From: DASUBV01 sp036501025
Lineage (GTDB): Bacteria > Actinomycetota > Actinomycetes > Streptosporangiales > Streptosporangiaceae
DNA: 64,000 nucleotides
Reading direction: 5' to 3'
NCBI GenBank assembly: GCA_036501025.1
Contig: DASYBB010000138.1
Location: 32,383 to 96,382 of the forward strand
Part shown: one piece after another, positions 52,691 to 61,071 of the stretch
Numbering within the stretch: position 1 is the stretch's first letter
Layout of the letters: the number at the start of each line of letters is the position of its first letter
Made by a program: the position numbers and the translations under genes
Notes under the pieces: generated by a model
Database searches by the model: none
The model's input: the letters and a program-made list of their open reading frames with translations, nothing else
Told to the model about the DNA's origin: nothing

Positions 52691-53626
52691 ATGACCGATC
52701 TGTCACCCGAGCCGCGCACGGGCACGCAGCACGACATCGCGGCGGGTGACTACCGGGCCACGGTGACCGAGCTGGGGGCGGGCCTGCGGCAGCTGAGCTA
52801 CCGGGGCCAGCCCGTCATCAGCGGGTACGCGGCCGACGACGTCCCGCCCGCGGGGGCCGGCCAGCTGCTCATCCCGTGGCCCAACCGGGTCGATCACGGC
52901 CGCTACCCGTTCGGCGGCAGCACCCACCAGCTGGACCTGAGCGAGCCGGCCCACGGCAACGCGATCCACGGCCTGACCCGGTTCGCCAACTGGACCGCGG
53001 CCCGGCAGGCGGGCGACCGGGTGGAGCTCGCGCACGTGCTGCACGCCCAGCCCGGCTACCCGTTCTGCCTGGAGCTCACGGCCCGCTACGGGCTGTCGGC
53101 CGACGGCCTGGAGGTCACCGTGACGGCCCGCAACGCCGGCTCGGCGGCGGCGCCCTACGGGACCGGCTCGCATCCCTACCTGGTGGCCGGCCCGGAGCTG
53201 GCCGACGAATGGGAGCTTGAGCTGCCCGCCGCGTCCTGGCTGGAGACCGACGCGCGGGGCATCCCGGCCGGGCCGCCCGCCGGCGTGGCCGGGACGCCGC
53301 TCGACTTCCGCCAGCGGCGCGCCATCGCCGGCACCCGGATGGATCACGCCTTCACCGGGCTCAGCCGCGACGGCGACGGCCGGGCCTGGGCGCGCCTGGG
53401 CGGGCCGGGCGCGGAGCTGGGGCTGTGGGCCAGCTCGGGCTACGGCTGGCTGCAGGTCTTCACCGGTGACGCCCTCGGGCCCGACCGGGCGCGCCGGGCG
53501 GTGGCCATCGAGCCGATGACGTGCCCGCCGAACGCCTTCGCGACCGGGACTGACCTGCTCACGCTGGCGCCCGGGGAGGCCGTGACCCATAGCTGGGGCC
53601 TGCAGGCTGGTCCAGCAGCCCGGTGA
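52691..53626 (+). CDS. Aldose 1-epimerase family protein
   Basis: A 311-residue galactose-mutarotase-like beta-sandwich. Conserved sites are PWPNRVDHGRYPFGG, the catalytic-region GNAIHGLTRFANW, GTGSHPYLVAG and AIEPMTCPPNAFATG (base Glu in IEPMT). It interconverts anomers of a hexose; subgroup YihR-like is likely, but the sugar is unknown. AAAGGA precedes the ATG at 52691; the longer frame to 52484 crosses the hairpin. Its last 68 bases overlap the 3' end of the convergent mocA-like gene. Confidence 0.92.
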   Translation: MTDLSPEPRTGTQHDIAAGDYRATVTELGAGLRQLSYRGQPVISGYAADDVPPAGAGQLLIPWPNRVDHGRYPFGGSTHQLDLSEPAHGNAIHGLTRFANWTAARQAGDRVELAHVLHAQPGYPFCLELTARYGLSADGLEVTVTARNAGSAAAPYGTGSHPYLVAGPELADEWELELPAASWLETDARGIPAGPPAGVAGTPLDFRQRRAIAGTRMDHAFTGLSRDGDGRAWARLGGPGAELGLWASSGYGWLQVFTGDALGPDRARRAVAIEPMTCPPNAFATGTDLLTLAPGEAVTHSWGLQAGPAAR

Positions 53627-54185
53627 TGCGGGCGAGGTCCTCGCTGGTGTCGATGTCATCCGGGCGGCCGGTGTCGCCGCACTCCACCTGGGTCACCAGC
53701 TCCGGGTGCGCCCGGAGGAACTCCCGGGCCCCGGCGTCGCCCGCGGCCAGCTCCGTGACCTCGGCCCAGTGCGGCCGGGCCAGCAGCACCGGGTTGCGCG
53801 GCTGGCCGCCGTAGGCGGCCACGGCGACGGTGGCCCCGTCGTGGAACGCGGCGATCAGGCGGCGGACGGCCGCCGCGCCGACCAGCGGCTGGTCGACCAG
53901 CGCCACCACCACCGCGGCGCACTCGTCCGGGGCCGTGGCCAGGCCCGCCGCCAGCGACGAGCCCATGCCCGTCCGCCAGTGCGGGTTGTGCACGGTGACG
54001 ACGCCGGTCAGGTCGACGGCGGCGGCGCCGGTGACCACGATGACGGGGGCCGCGCCGCCGTCCCGGAGCAGGGTGATCCCGCGGGTGACGAGCGGCTGGC
54101 CGCCGATGTCGACCAGTGCCTTGGGCTGGCCGAGGCGGTGCCCGGCGCCGGCCGCCAGCAGGATGCCGGCCACTTGAGCCTTCAT
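53559..54185 (-). CDS. MocA/MobA-like molybdenum-cofactor nucleotidyltransferase
   Basis: A 208-residue NTP-transferase with the N-terminal AGILLAAGAGHRLGQPKALVDIGG loop (LAAGAGHRLGQPKAL) and VVVALVDQPLVGAAAVRRL (the DQP motif), typical of MocA-type enzymes that make molybdopterin cytosine dinucleotide for xanthine-dehydrogenase-type enzymes. It is 59 bases downstream of an xdhC gene on the same strand, which supports that role. The C-terminal tail (about 22 residues) is coded within the overlap with the aldose epimerase gene. Confidence 0.87.
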   Translation of the reverse strand: MKAQVAGILLAAGAGHRLGQPKALVDIGGQPLVTRGITLLRDGGAAPVIVVTGAAAVDLTGVVTVHNPHWRTGMGSSLAAGLATAPDECAAVVVALVDQPLVGAAAVRRLIAAFHDGATVAVAAYGGQPRNPVLLARPHWAEVTELAAGDAGAREFLRAHPELVTQVECGDTGRPDDIDTSEDLARITGLLDQPAGPSYGSRPPRAPA

Positions 54186-54244
54186 CAGCCCAGGGTACGG
54201 CGACGGCGGCCGCGCGCGTCAGCAGCGCGCCGGGGGCGGCGCGG

Positions 54245-55378
54245 CTAGCGGGCCAGGCGCTCGGTCAGCCGCTCGTGGTGGATGCGGCCCGAGGTGGCCG
54301 TCAGCGGCTGGCCGGAGCCGCCCCAGCGGAGCTGGATGAGCTCGGCGGCGATCGCCACGGCGGTCTCCTCCGGGGTCCGGGCGCCCAGGTCCAGCCCGAT
54401 AGGCGAGCGGAGCCGGGCCAGCTCGCCGGCGGTCAGGCCGGCCTCGCGCAGCCGTTCCAGGCGGTCCTCGTGGGTGCGCCGGCTGCCCATCGCGCCGATG
54501 TAGGCGGCCGGGCGCCGCAGCGCGACCTCCAGCAGCGGCACGTCGAACTTGGGATCGTGGGTGAGCACGCAGATGACCGTCCGGGCGTCGGTGTCGATCC
54601 GCTCCAGGTACCGGTGCGGCCAGTCGGTGACCACCTCGTCGGCGTCGGGGAACCGGGACGCCGTGGCGAACACCGGCCGCGCGTCGCACACGGTGACGTG
54701 GTAGCCGAGGAACTTCCCGGCCCGGGCCACGGCGGCCGCGAAGTCGATGGCGCCGAAGACCAGCATCTGCGGCGGCGGGGTGAACGACTGCACGAACACG
54801 GACAGGTCATCGAGGCGGCGCTCGCCGTCGGGGCCATAGCGCCGGACGCCGGTCGTGCCCTGGGCCAGCATGCCGCGGGCGTCGTCGTCCACGGCCTCGT
54901 CCAGCCGGTCGCCCGAGCCCAGCGGGCCCAGCGACGGGCGGGCCGGGTCGGCCCAGATCACCCGCCGGGCGCTGACCTCGCCCGGCCCGGCGACCACGGT
55001 CGCGACCGCGACCGGCGTGCCCGCGCGCACCGCGGCGGCGATCTCGCCCAGTTCCGGGAACGACTCCTTGCTGACCGGCTCGACGTAGATGTCGATCAGC
55101 CCGCCGCAGGTCAGCCCCACCGAGAACGCGGTGTCGTCGCTGATCCCGTACCGCTTCAGGACGGCCCGCCCGGTGGCGATGACCTCGCCCGCGAGCTCGT
55201 AGACGGCGCCCTCGACGCAGCCGCCCGAGACGCTGCCCACGACCTCGCCGCCCGGCGACACGGCCATGGCGGCGCCCGGCTCGCGGGGCGCGCTGGAGAA
55301 CGTGCTCACCACCGTAGCCAGGCCGAACGTCTCGCCGGCGTCCCACCACTTCGAGATCAGATCAAGAATGTCCCGCAC
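54245..55378 (-). CDS. XdhC/CoxI-family molybdoenzyme maturation factor
   Basis: XdhC proteins carry and sulfurate the molybdenum cofactor before insertion into xanthine-dehydrogenase or CO-dehydrogenase-type enzymes. The 377-residue protein has the N-terminal XdhC domain (GSVSGGCVEGAVYE, GLTCGGLIDIYVEP with conserved Cys) and the C-terminal Rossmann domain (MLVFGAIDFAAAVARAGKFLGY, VICVLTHDPKFDVPLL, YIGAMGSRRTHEDRLERL, GLDLGARTPEETAVAIAAE). The GTG start follows GAGGTGA. No molybdoenzyme structural gene is in the window. Confidence 0.93.
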   Translation of the reverse strand: MRDILDLISKWWDAGETFGLATVVSTFSSAPREPGAAMAVSPGGEVVGSVSGGCVEGAVYELAGEVIATGRAVLKRYGISDDTAFSVGLTCGGLIDIYVEPVSKESFPELGEIAAAVRAGTPVAVATVVAGPGEVSARRVIWADPARPSLGPLGSGDRLDEAVDDDARGMLAQGTTGVRRYGPDGERRLDDLSVFVQSFTPPPQMLVFGAIDFAAAVARAGKFLGYHVTVCDARPVFATASRFPDADEVVTDWPHRYLERIDTDARTVICVLTHDPKFDVPLLEVALRRPAAYIGAMGSRRTHEDRLERLREAGLTAGELARLRSPIGLDLGARTPEETAVAIAAELIQLRWGGSGQPLTATSGRIHHERLTERLAR

Positions 55379-55492
55379 TGCCGAATCACCTCAGAGCTTG
55401 ACGGCGCCCATGCTGTACAGCGTACGTGCCCGGGGGCCGCCGGGAGAACTGAGTCACATTCACTCCCCCGGGCCTGTCGCCCGGCGCGCTGC

Positions 55493-55534
55493 TTGGTAAC
55501 CTGGGCGACGCCATGTTAGGTAAGCCTAAGCTTG
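55493..55534 (+). promoter_or_regulatory. Promoter with IdeR/DtxR-type iron box
   Basis: TTAGGTAAGCCTAAGCTTG (55516-55534) matches 17 of 19 positions of the degenerate IdeR/DtxR box TWAGGTWAGSCTWACCTWA and includes the dyad TTAGG-TAAG-CCTAA. It covers a candidate -10 (TAGGTA, 55517-55522) lying 18 bases from TTGGTA (55493-55498), so the iron-loaded repressor would block transcription of the transporter operon downstream. Confidence 0.8.
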
Positions 55535-55612
55535 GTATGGATCGCGAGCCGCGCGGGGCCACGTGACGGCAGCACGCCGCAGACCGAGCAAGCAAGCAAG
55601 CAAGAGGGACGG

Positions 55613-56041
55613 ATGACCATTCCAGCCGATCCACCTGCCCCGCTGCCCCTGCCCCCGCGCAGGGGCCGGCTGCGCTCGTGGGGACCGCCCGCCGCCGGGC
55701 TCGCCCTGATCCCGATGCTGGCCCTGGCCGCCTGCGGCGCATCCGCGGGCACGTCGGCGGGCGCGGCCGCGGCGAGCACCCGGCAGTCCTGCCAGCAGAT
55801 CGGCGCCGTGCTGGCCGATGGCCCCGACCCGGACACCGACCCGGCCGGCTACGCCGAGGCGCAGATCCTGCCGCTGCGCCAGGTGCACATCGCCGACCAG
55901 CCGCTCAAGACGGCCGTCGGCCAGCTGGACAGCGCCTACCAGCACCTGTTCAGCAGCGAGGGATCCAGCAGCGCCGCGGTCAAGGCGGTCGCGGCGGCCA
56001 GCAAGAAGGTCAACGCCATCTGCCCGGGAGCCGCGTCATGA
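55613..56041 (+). CDS. Small lipoprotein of the iron-transport operon
   Basis: Not a named family to me. The 142-residue product has a lipoprotein signal with lipobox LALAACG, then a small helical domain bounded by two cysteines (STRQSCQQIG and NAICPG), probably a disulfide. It contains AYAEAQILPLRQVHIADQPL-like sequence and a Ser/Ala stretch. The ATG follows GAGGGACGG; AGCA repeats lie just upstream. The stop overlaps the binding-protein gene by four bases, and it is the first gene after the iron box, so it may be an accessory component of iron uptake. Confidence 0.82.
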   Translation: MTIPADPPAPLPLPPRRGRLRSWGPPAAGLALIPMLALAACGASAGTSAGAAAASTRQSCQQIGAVLADGPDPDTDPAGYAEAQILPLRQVHIADQPLKTAVGQLDSAYQHLFSSEGSSSAAVKAVAAASKKVNAICPGAAS

Positions 56042-57111
56042 GCCACGTCCCCAGCCACGCGCGCCGGTGGCTCGCCTCCGCGGTGGCCGCCGTCGCCGCG
56101 TGCGGCGCCCTGGCCGCCTGCGGCAGCGCCTCGGCGAACTCCGGCGCCTCGGGCACGACCCTCACCCTGTACAGCGGCCAGCACGTGCAGACGGCCGAGA
56201 ACCTGGTCGCCGCGTTCGAGAAGAAGACCGGCATCCAGGTGCAGATCCGCAGCGACGACGAGGACGCGCTCGCGGACCAGATCGCCACCGAGGGCAGCCA
56301 CTCCCCCGCCGACCTGTTCTACACCGAGAACACCCCGCCGCTGATGAGCCTGGAGGGCAAGGGCCTGCTGTCGCCGGTGGACGCGGCCACGCTGAGCCGC
56401 ACGCCGAGCCAGTACAACTCGCCCGGCGGCGACTGGGTCGGCGTGTCGGCCCGCACCAGCGTCATCGTGTACAACCCGAGCCTGATCAAGGCCAGCCAGC
56501 TGCCCACCCAGATCAGCCAGTTCGCGGACCCGAAGTACAAGGGCAAGCTCGCGCTCGCGCCGCAGGAGACCGACTTCCAGCCGATCGTGATCGCCTACGA
56601 GCGGGCCTACGGCAAGGCGGCCACGCTCACGTGGCTGGCCGCGCTCAAGAAGAACGCGGCCGGTCACGTCTACCCCGACAACGAGACCGTCGCGTCCGAG
56701 GTCAACCAGGGCGCCATCGCGTTCGGGATCGTCAACCAGTACTACTGGTACCGGATGCGGGCCGAGATCGGCGCGAGCCGCGTGAAGGCGCAGATCACCC
56801 ACCTGGCGCCGCACAACCCCGGCTACGTCATCGACGTCTCCGGCGCCGCCGTCCTCAAGTCCAGCAAGCACCAGGCGGAGGCGCAGAAGTTCCTCGCCTT
56901 CGTGGTCAGCCCGCAGGGCCAGGACATCATCGCCACCCCCGGCACCGGCCCCGGCCAGTCCATCAGCTTCGAGTACCCGCTGGCCTCCGGCGTCACGACC
57001 AAGGCCCCGGAGATGCCGCTGCGGCAGCTCCAGCCCTACCCGATCACCATCGCCCAGCTCGGGACCGGCAGCGACGGGATCGCGCTGCTGCGCGAGGCCG
57101 GGCTGCTGTGA
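56038..57111 (+). CDS. Iron(III) ABC transporter substrate-binding lipoprotein
   Basis: An FbpA-like periplasmic-binding protein of 357 residues with lipobox ALAACGS. The mature part starts TLTLYSGQHVQTAENLVAAFEKKTGI. The adjacent tyrosines Y235-Y236 in FGIVNQYYWYRMRAEIG are the characteristic Fe3+ ligands of the FbpA group, and NPGYVIDVSGAAVLKSS is a further family segment. It delivers ferric iron to the permease at 57108. Both junctions are 4-base overlaps. The iron box upstream of the operon agrees with this role. Confidence 0.9.
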   Translation: MSHVPSHARRWLASAVAAVAACGALAACGSASANSGASGTTLTLYSGQHVQTAENLVAAFEKKTGIQVQIRSDDEDALADQIATEGSHSPADLFYTENTPPLMSLEGKGLLSPVDAATLSRTPSQYNSPGGDWVGVSARTSVIVYNPSLIKASQLPTQISQFADPKYKGKLALAPQETDFQPIVIAYERAYGKAATLTWLAALKKNAAGHVYPDNETVASEVNQGAIAFGIVNQYYWYRMRAEIGASRVKAQITHLAPHNPGYVIDVSGAAVLKSSKHQAEAQKFLAFVVSPQGQDIIATPGTGPGQSISFEYPLASGVTTKAPEMPLRQLQPYPITIAQLGTGSDGIALLREAGLL

Positions 57112-58721
57112 CGAGCCAGGACCTGCTCGAGGCGGCGCCCGCCCGGCCGCCCGGCCCGGTCGGCACCGGGCCGGCGGTAAGGCCACGGCGGGCGCGGCGG
57201 CCCGCCGGGCTGATCGCGTTCAGCGCCGGCGTGGCGGTGCTCCTCGCGCTGCCGCTGGTGTTCCTGCTGATCGAGACCAGCGGGGCCGGGCTGCACCAGG
57301 TGATCGCGCTGATCGCGCGGCCGCTCACCGGCGAGCTGCTGTGGAACACGGTGAGGCTCACCGTGGCCGTCACGGTCGGCTGCGCGGTCCTCGGCACGGG
57401 CGCCGCCTGGCTGGTGGAGCGCACCGACCTGCCCGGCCGCCGGATCTGGGCCGTGCTGATCGTCGTGCCGCTGGCCATCCCCGACTTCGTGGTCAGCTTC
57501 GGCTGGGCCTCGCTGTGGACCTGGGTGCACGGCTTCCGCGGCGCCGTCCTGGTCATGACGCTCGCCGTCTACCCGCTGGTCTACCTGCCCGTCGCGGCCA
57601 GCCTGCGGTCGGCCGACCCGGTCCAGGAGGAGGTGGCCCGCAGCCTCGGCACGTCCCGGCTGCGCACCTTCTTCCGGATCACGGTCGGCCAGGCCCGCGG
57701 CGCGATCCTGGGCGGCAGCCTGCTGGTGGCGCTGGTCCTGCTGGCCGAGTACGGCGCCTTCGAGCTGCTCGGCTACCAGACGTTCACCACCGAGATCTTC
57801 ACCGAGTTCAACCTCTCCTTCAGCATCACGGCCGCCTGCGCCCTGTCCCTGGTCCTGGTCGGTCTCAGCCTGCTCGTGCTGGGCGGCGAGGGACTGGCCC
57901 GCGGCCGGGGCCGGGTGGCCCGGATGGGCGCGGGCGCGCAGCGGGTCAGCCCGCCGCTGCGGCTGGGCAAGGCCACCTGGCCGGCCCTGGCCGCCGTCAC
58001 CGTGCTGGTCGCGGCGGCCCTCGGCGTGCCGGTGTACTCCAGCGTGTACTGGGTCTTCGAGGGCGGGATCCCCTCGGTCACCGCCGGCAGCGTCTCGATG
58101 ATCGACGCGCTCGCCCACACGGCGGGCTACGGCGCCGTGGCCGGCGTCCTGGACACCCTGGCCGCCCTCCCGGTGGCGCTGCTGGCCATCCGGCACGCCG
58201 GCCGCGCCCGGCACTTCCTGGAGCGCAGCACTTACCTGGTGCTGGCCGTGCCCGGCGCGGTGATCGGCTTCGCGCTGGCCTACTTCACCGAGCACTACCT
58301 CGGCGGTGCCGGCTACCAGACCGCCCCGCTGCTGGTCATCTGCTACGCCATCATGTTCTTCCCGCTCGCGCTGGTCGGGGTCAAGGCCGCGGTGGCGCGG
58401 GCGCCGGCCAGCCTCGACGAGGTGGCCCGCTCCCTGGGCCAGGGCAAGGCCGCCACCTTGCGCCGGGTCACCCTCCGGCTGGCGGGACCGGGCCTGGCGG
58501 CCTCGTTCTGCCTGGTGTTCCTTTCGGTCGTGACGGAGCTCACCGCGACGTTGCTGCTGGTCCCGACCGGCGTGCAGACCCTGGCCACGCAGTTCTGGCA
58601 GTACGAGACCGACGGATCGTACGCGCAGGCGGCGCCGTTCGCGATCGCCATGATCCTGATCGCCGCCGTGCCGAGCTACGTCCTCGGCCGGTTCTTCGAC
58701 CGGTCCGCGCATGCGCGATGA
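57108..58721 (+). CDS. Iron(III) ABC transporter double permease
   Basis: An FbpB/SfuB-type permease of 537 residues in which two six-helix halves are fused. Each half has its own ATPase-contacting EAA loop: EEVARSLGTSRLRTFFRITVG in the first and DEVARSLGQGKAATLRRVTLR in the second. A basic Pro/Arg-rich N-terminal tail of about 30 residues precedes the first helix. The GTG start shares four bases with the binding-protein stop, and the stop overlaps the ATPase start by 11 bases. Confidence 0.94.
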   Translation: MTSQDLLEAAPARPPGPVGTGPAVRPRRARRPAGLIAFSAGVAVLLALPLVFLLIETSGAGLHQVIALIARPLTGELLWNTVRLTVAVTVGCAVLGTGAAWLVERTDLPGRRIWAVLIVVPLAIPDFVVSFGWASLWTWVHGFRGAVLVMTLAVYPLVYLPVAASLRSADPVQEEVARSLGTSRLRTFFRITVGQARGAILGGSLLVALVLLAEYGAFELLGYQTFTTEIFTEFNLSFSITAACALSLVLVGLSLLVLGGEGLARGRGRVARMGAGAQRVSPPLRLGKATWPALAAVTVLVAAALGVPVYSSVYWVFEGGIPSVTAGSVSMIDALAHTAGYGAVAGVLDTLAALPVALLAIRHAGRARHFLERSTYLVLAVPGAVIGFALAYFTEHYLGGAGYQTAPLLVICYAIMFFPLALVGVKAAVARAPASLDEVARSLGQGKAATLRRVTLRLAGPGLAASFCLVFLSVVTELTATLLLVPTGVQTLATQFWQYETDGSYAQAAPFAIAMILIAAVPSYVLGRFFDRSAHAR

Positions 58722-59790
58722 TGTTCGCGTGACCGAGCTGTCCGTCCAGGGGCTGTACAAGGCGTTCGGCCGCCATCCGGTGCTGACCGGGGTGGACCTG
58801 ACCGTCCCGGCCGGCTCGCTGACCGCGATCCTCGGCCCGTCGGGCAGCGGCAAGACCACCCTGCTGCGGGTGCTGGCCGGGTTCGACCGGCCCGACGCCG
58901 GGACGGTGCGCATCGGCGACCAGCTGGCCGACGGGCCGGACGCGCACGTGCCGCCCGAGCGCCGCCGGATCGGCTACGTGCCGCAGGAGGGCAGCCTGTT
59001 CCCGCACCTGTCGGTGGCGGCCAACGTCGGCTTCGGGCTGCCCGCCGGCCAGCGGCGCGGCCCGCGCATCGGCGAGCTGCTGGACTCGGTCGGGCTGGCC
59101 GGGCTGGGCAAGCGCTACCCGCATCAGCTGTCCGGCGGCCAGCAGCAGCGCGTCGCCCTGGCCCGGGCGCTGGCCATCGAGCCGGCCCTGGTACTGCTGG
59201 ACGAGCCGTTCGCGGCCCTGGACGCGCACCTGCGGGCCAGCGTCCGGGCCGACGTGGCGCAGATCTTCGCCGCCCGCGGCACGACCGCGATCCTGGTCAC
59301 GCACGACCAGGACGAGGCCCTGTCGATGGCTGACCGCGTGGCGGTGCTGCGCGACGGCCAGATCGCGCAGTACGCGGCGCCGCAGGATCTCTACATCAGC
59401 CCGGCCGACCCGGAGCTGGCCGGGTTCATCGGCGAGGCCAACCTGCTCGACGGGCAGCTGACCGGCGGGACCGGGGTGCGCACGGTCTTCGGGGAGCTGG
59501 CGCTGACGGCGGCGGCCGGCCTGGAGCCGGGTCCGGTGACGGTGCTGGTCCGGCCCGAGCAGCTGGCGGTCGAGGCCGCGGGCGGGCCGTCAGCGGGCAG
59601 CTACGTGCCGGGCCAGGTCGTGGCCTGCCACTACTACGGCCACGACGCGGTGCTCCGCGTGCGGCTCACCGAGGCGCCGGCTCTCGAGATCATCGTCCGG
59701 ACGGCCGGCGGCCCGCAGCTCGCGGCGGGCACGGACGTTTTGGTCCGCGCCACCGGCCCCGTCCTGGCCTGGCCCCGCTCCGCTCCGTGA
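58711..59790 (+). CDS. Iron(III) ABC transporter ATP-binding protein
   Basis: An FbpC-like ATPase of 359 residues: Walker A GPSGSGKTTLLRVLAG, Q-loop YVPQEGSLFPHL, signature LSGGQQQRVALARAL, Walker B LVLLDEPFAALD, H-loop VTHDQDEAL. A C-terminal TOBE-type domain (about 240-355) contains VLVRPEQL. The ATG at 58711 overlaps the permease; a GTG at 58729 is an alternative after the overlap. It completes the FbpABC set, with a metallo-beta-lactamase gene coupled behind it. Confidence 0.94.
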   Translation: MRDDVRVTELSVQGLYKAFGRHPVLTGVDLTVPAGSLTAILGPSGSGKTTLLRVLAGFDRPDAGTVRIGDQLADGPDAHVPPERRRIGYVPQEGSLFPHLSVAANVGFGLPAGQRRGPRIGELLDSVGLAGLGKRYPHQLSGGQQQRVALARALAIEPALVLLDEPFAALDAHLRASVRADVAQIFAARGTTAILVTHDQDEALSMADRVAVLRDGQIAQYAAPQDLYISPADPELAGFIGEANLLDGQLTGGTGVRTVFGELALTAAAGLEPGPVTVLVRPEQLAVEAAGGPSAGSYVPGQVVACHYYGHDAVLRVRLTEAPALEIIVRTAGGPQLAAGTDVLVRATGPVLAWPRSAP

Positions 59791-60584
59791 GCCAGCCGGC
59801 CGCGGACGGTTATGCGGTGCTCGCCGTCCGGTACGGCACCCGGCAGGCCACGGCGGGCGAGGTGTTCCTGAACTATCACGCCTACGGCGAGCCCGACCGG
59901 GCGCTGGGGATGGACTATTTCTTCTGGGTCATCCGCGGGCCGGGCGGCGACATCGTGGTGGACACCGGGTTCTCGGCGGCCGGCGGCCGGTCCCGGAACC
60001 GGACCGCACTGCTGAGCACCGCCGAGGCGCTCCGGGCGGCGGGCGTGGCCCCGGCCGCGGCCCCGCGGGTCATCGTGACGCACGCGCACTACGACCACAT
60101 CGGCGGCCTGCCCGCGCTCGGCGCGTCGGAGGTCATCATGACCGAGGCCGAGTACGCGTTCTGGACCGGCCCGATGGCCCGGCGCGCACAGTTCGCCCAC
60201 TCGGCCGAGAGCGGTGAGATCAGCCATCTGCGCGACCTGCGGGCGGCCGGGCGGCTGTCGCTGGTGCGGGGCAGCTTCCCGGTCGCGCCGGGCGTCGAGC
60301 TGCTGGAGGTGGGCGGGCACACGCCGGGGCAGGCCATCGTGGTGGTGGGCACGCCGGCCGGGCGGGTCGTGCTGGCCTCCGACGCGGTGCACTACTACGA
60401 GGAGCTGGAGCGGGACCGGCCCTTCTCGATAGTCGCCGACGTCCCGGCCATGTACGCCGCGTTCGACCAGATCCGGGAGCTGGAGCAGGATCGCGGCACG
60501 GTCATCGTCGCCGGGCACGACCCGGCGGTGCGGGACCGGTTCCCCGGCCGGGCCGGCTCCGACCTCGTGGTGCGGATCGCGTAA
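59787..60584 (+). CDS. Metallo-beta-lactamase-fold enzyme (AHL-lactonase-like)
   Basis: A 265-residue single-domain MBL protein with the zinc motif H99-A-H101-Y-D103-H104 in VTHAHYDHIGGLPALG, GGHTPGQ for a further ligand, LASDAVHYYEEL and VAGHDP. The overall layout (ALGMDYFFWVIRGPGG, DTGFS) is closest to the N-acyl-homoserine-lactone lactonase/AttM-AiiA group, but many members hydrolyse other lactones. The GTG start overlaps the ATPase stop by four bases, so it belongs to the iron operon and would be iron-regulated. It converges on ribH with a four-base gap and no visible terminator. Confidence 0.88.
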   Translation: MSQPAADGYAVLAVRYGTRQATAGEVFLNYHAYGEPDRALGMDYFFWVIRGPGGDIVVDTGFSAAGGRSRNRTALLSTAEALRAAGVAPAAAPRVIVTHAHYDHIGGLPALGASEVIMTEAEYAFWTGPMARRAQFAHSAESGEISHLRDLRAAGRLSLVRGSFPVAPGVELLEVGGHTPGQAIVVVGTPAGRVVLASDAVHYYEELERDRPFSIVADVPAMYAAFDQIRELEQDRGTVIVAGHDPAVRDRFPGRAGSDLVVRIA

Positions 60585-60588
60585 GGCC

Positions 60589-61071
60589 CTAGGCCGGCGG
60601 CTCCCGGAGGGAGCGGAGCAGCAGGGCCGTCTCCAGCGCGGCCAGGACCGCGTCCCAGCCCTTGTCCTCGGCGCTGTCCTCGGTGCCGCTGCGGTCGATC
60701 GCCTGCTTGATGTCGTCGCAGGTCAGAACGCCGTTGCCGACGGGAGTGCCGGTGTCGAGGGCGACCCGCGACAGGCCGTAGGTGACCGCGTCGCAGACGT
60801 ACTCGAAGTGCGGGGTGCCGCCGCGGATGACCGCCCCCAGGCACGCCACCGCGTCGTGGCGGCGGGCCAGCTCGGCGGCGACGACCGGGAGCTCGACGGC
60901 GCCCGGCACGCGGACGACCAGCGGGTCGGTCACGCCGCACGCGCCCGCCGCCGCCACCGCCCGGCTGACCAGCGTGTCGGTCACCTCGGCGTGCCAGCGG
61001 GTGGCCGCGATGGCGAGGCTGAGCCCGCCCGCGTCGACGCTGCGCCCGGCGGGCCGGCCCGCCCCGCTCAT
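60589..61071 (-). CDS. ribH: 6,7-dimethyl-8-ribityllumazine synthase
   Basis: RibH condenses the pyrimidine intermediate with 3,4-dihydroxy-2-butanone 4-phosphate to make lumazine, as a pentamer or icosahedral shell. The 160-residue protein has IAATRWHAEVTDTLVSRA, VRVPGAVELPVVAAELAR, CLGAVIRGGTPHFEYVCDAV and NGVLTCDDIKQAIDR. Its ATG overlaps the ribBA stop by four bases. The longer frame to 61650 is a shadow of ribBA. Confidence 0.97.
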   Translation of the reverse strand: MSGAGRPAGRSVDAGGLSLAIAATRWHAEVTDTLVSRAVAAAGACGVTDPLVVRVPGAVELPVVAAELARRHDAVACLGAVIRGGTPHFEYVCDAVTYGLSRVALDTGTPVGNGVLTCDDIKQAIDRSGTEDSAEDKGWDAVLAALETALLLRSLREPPA

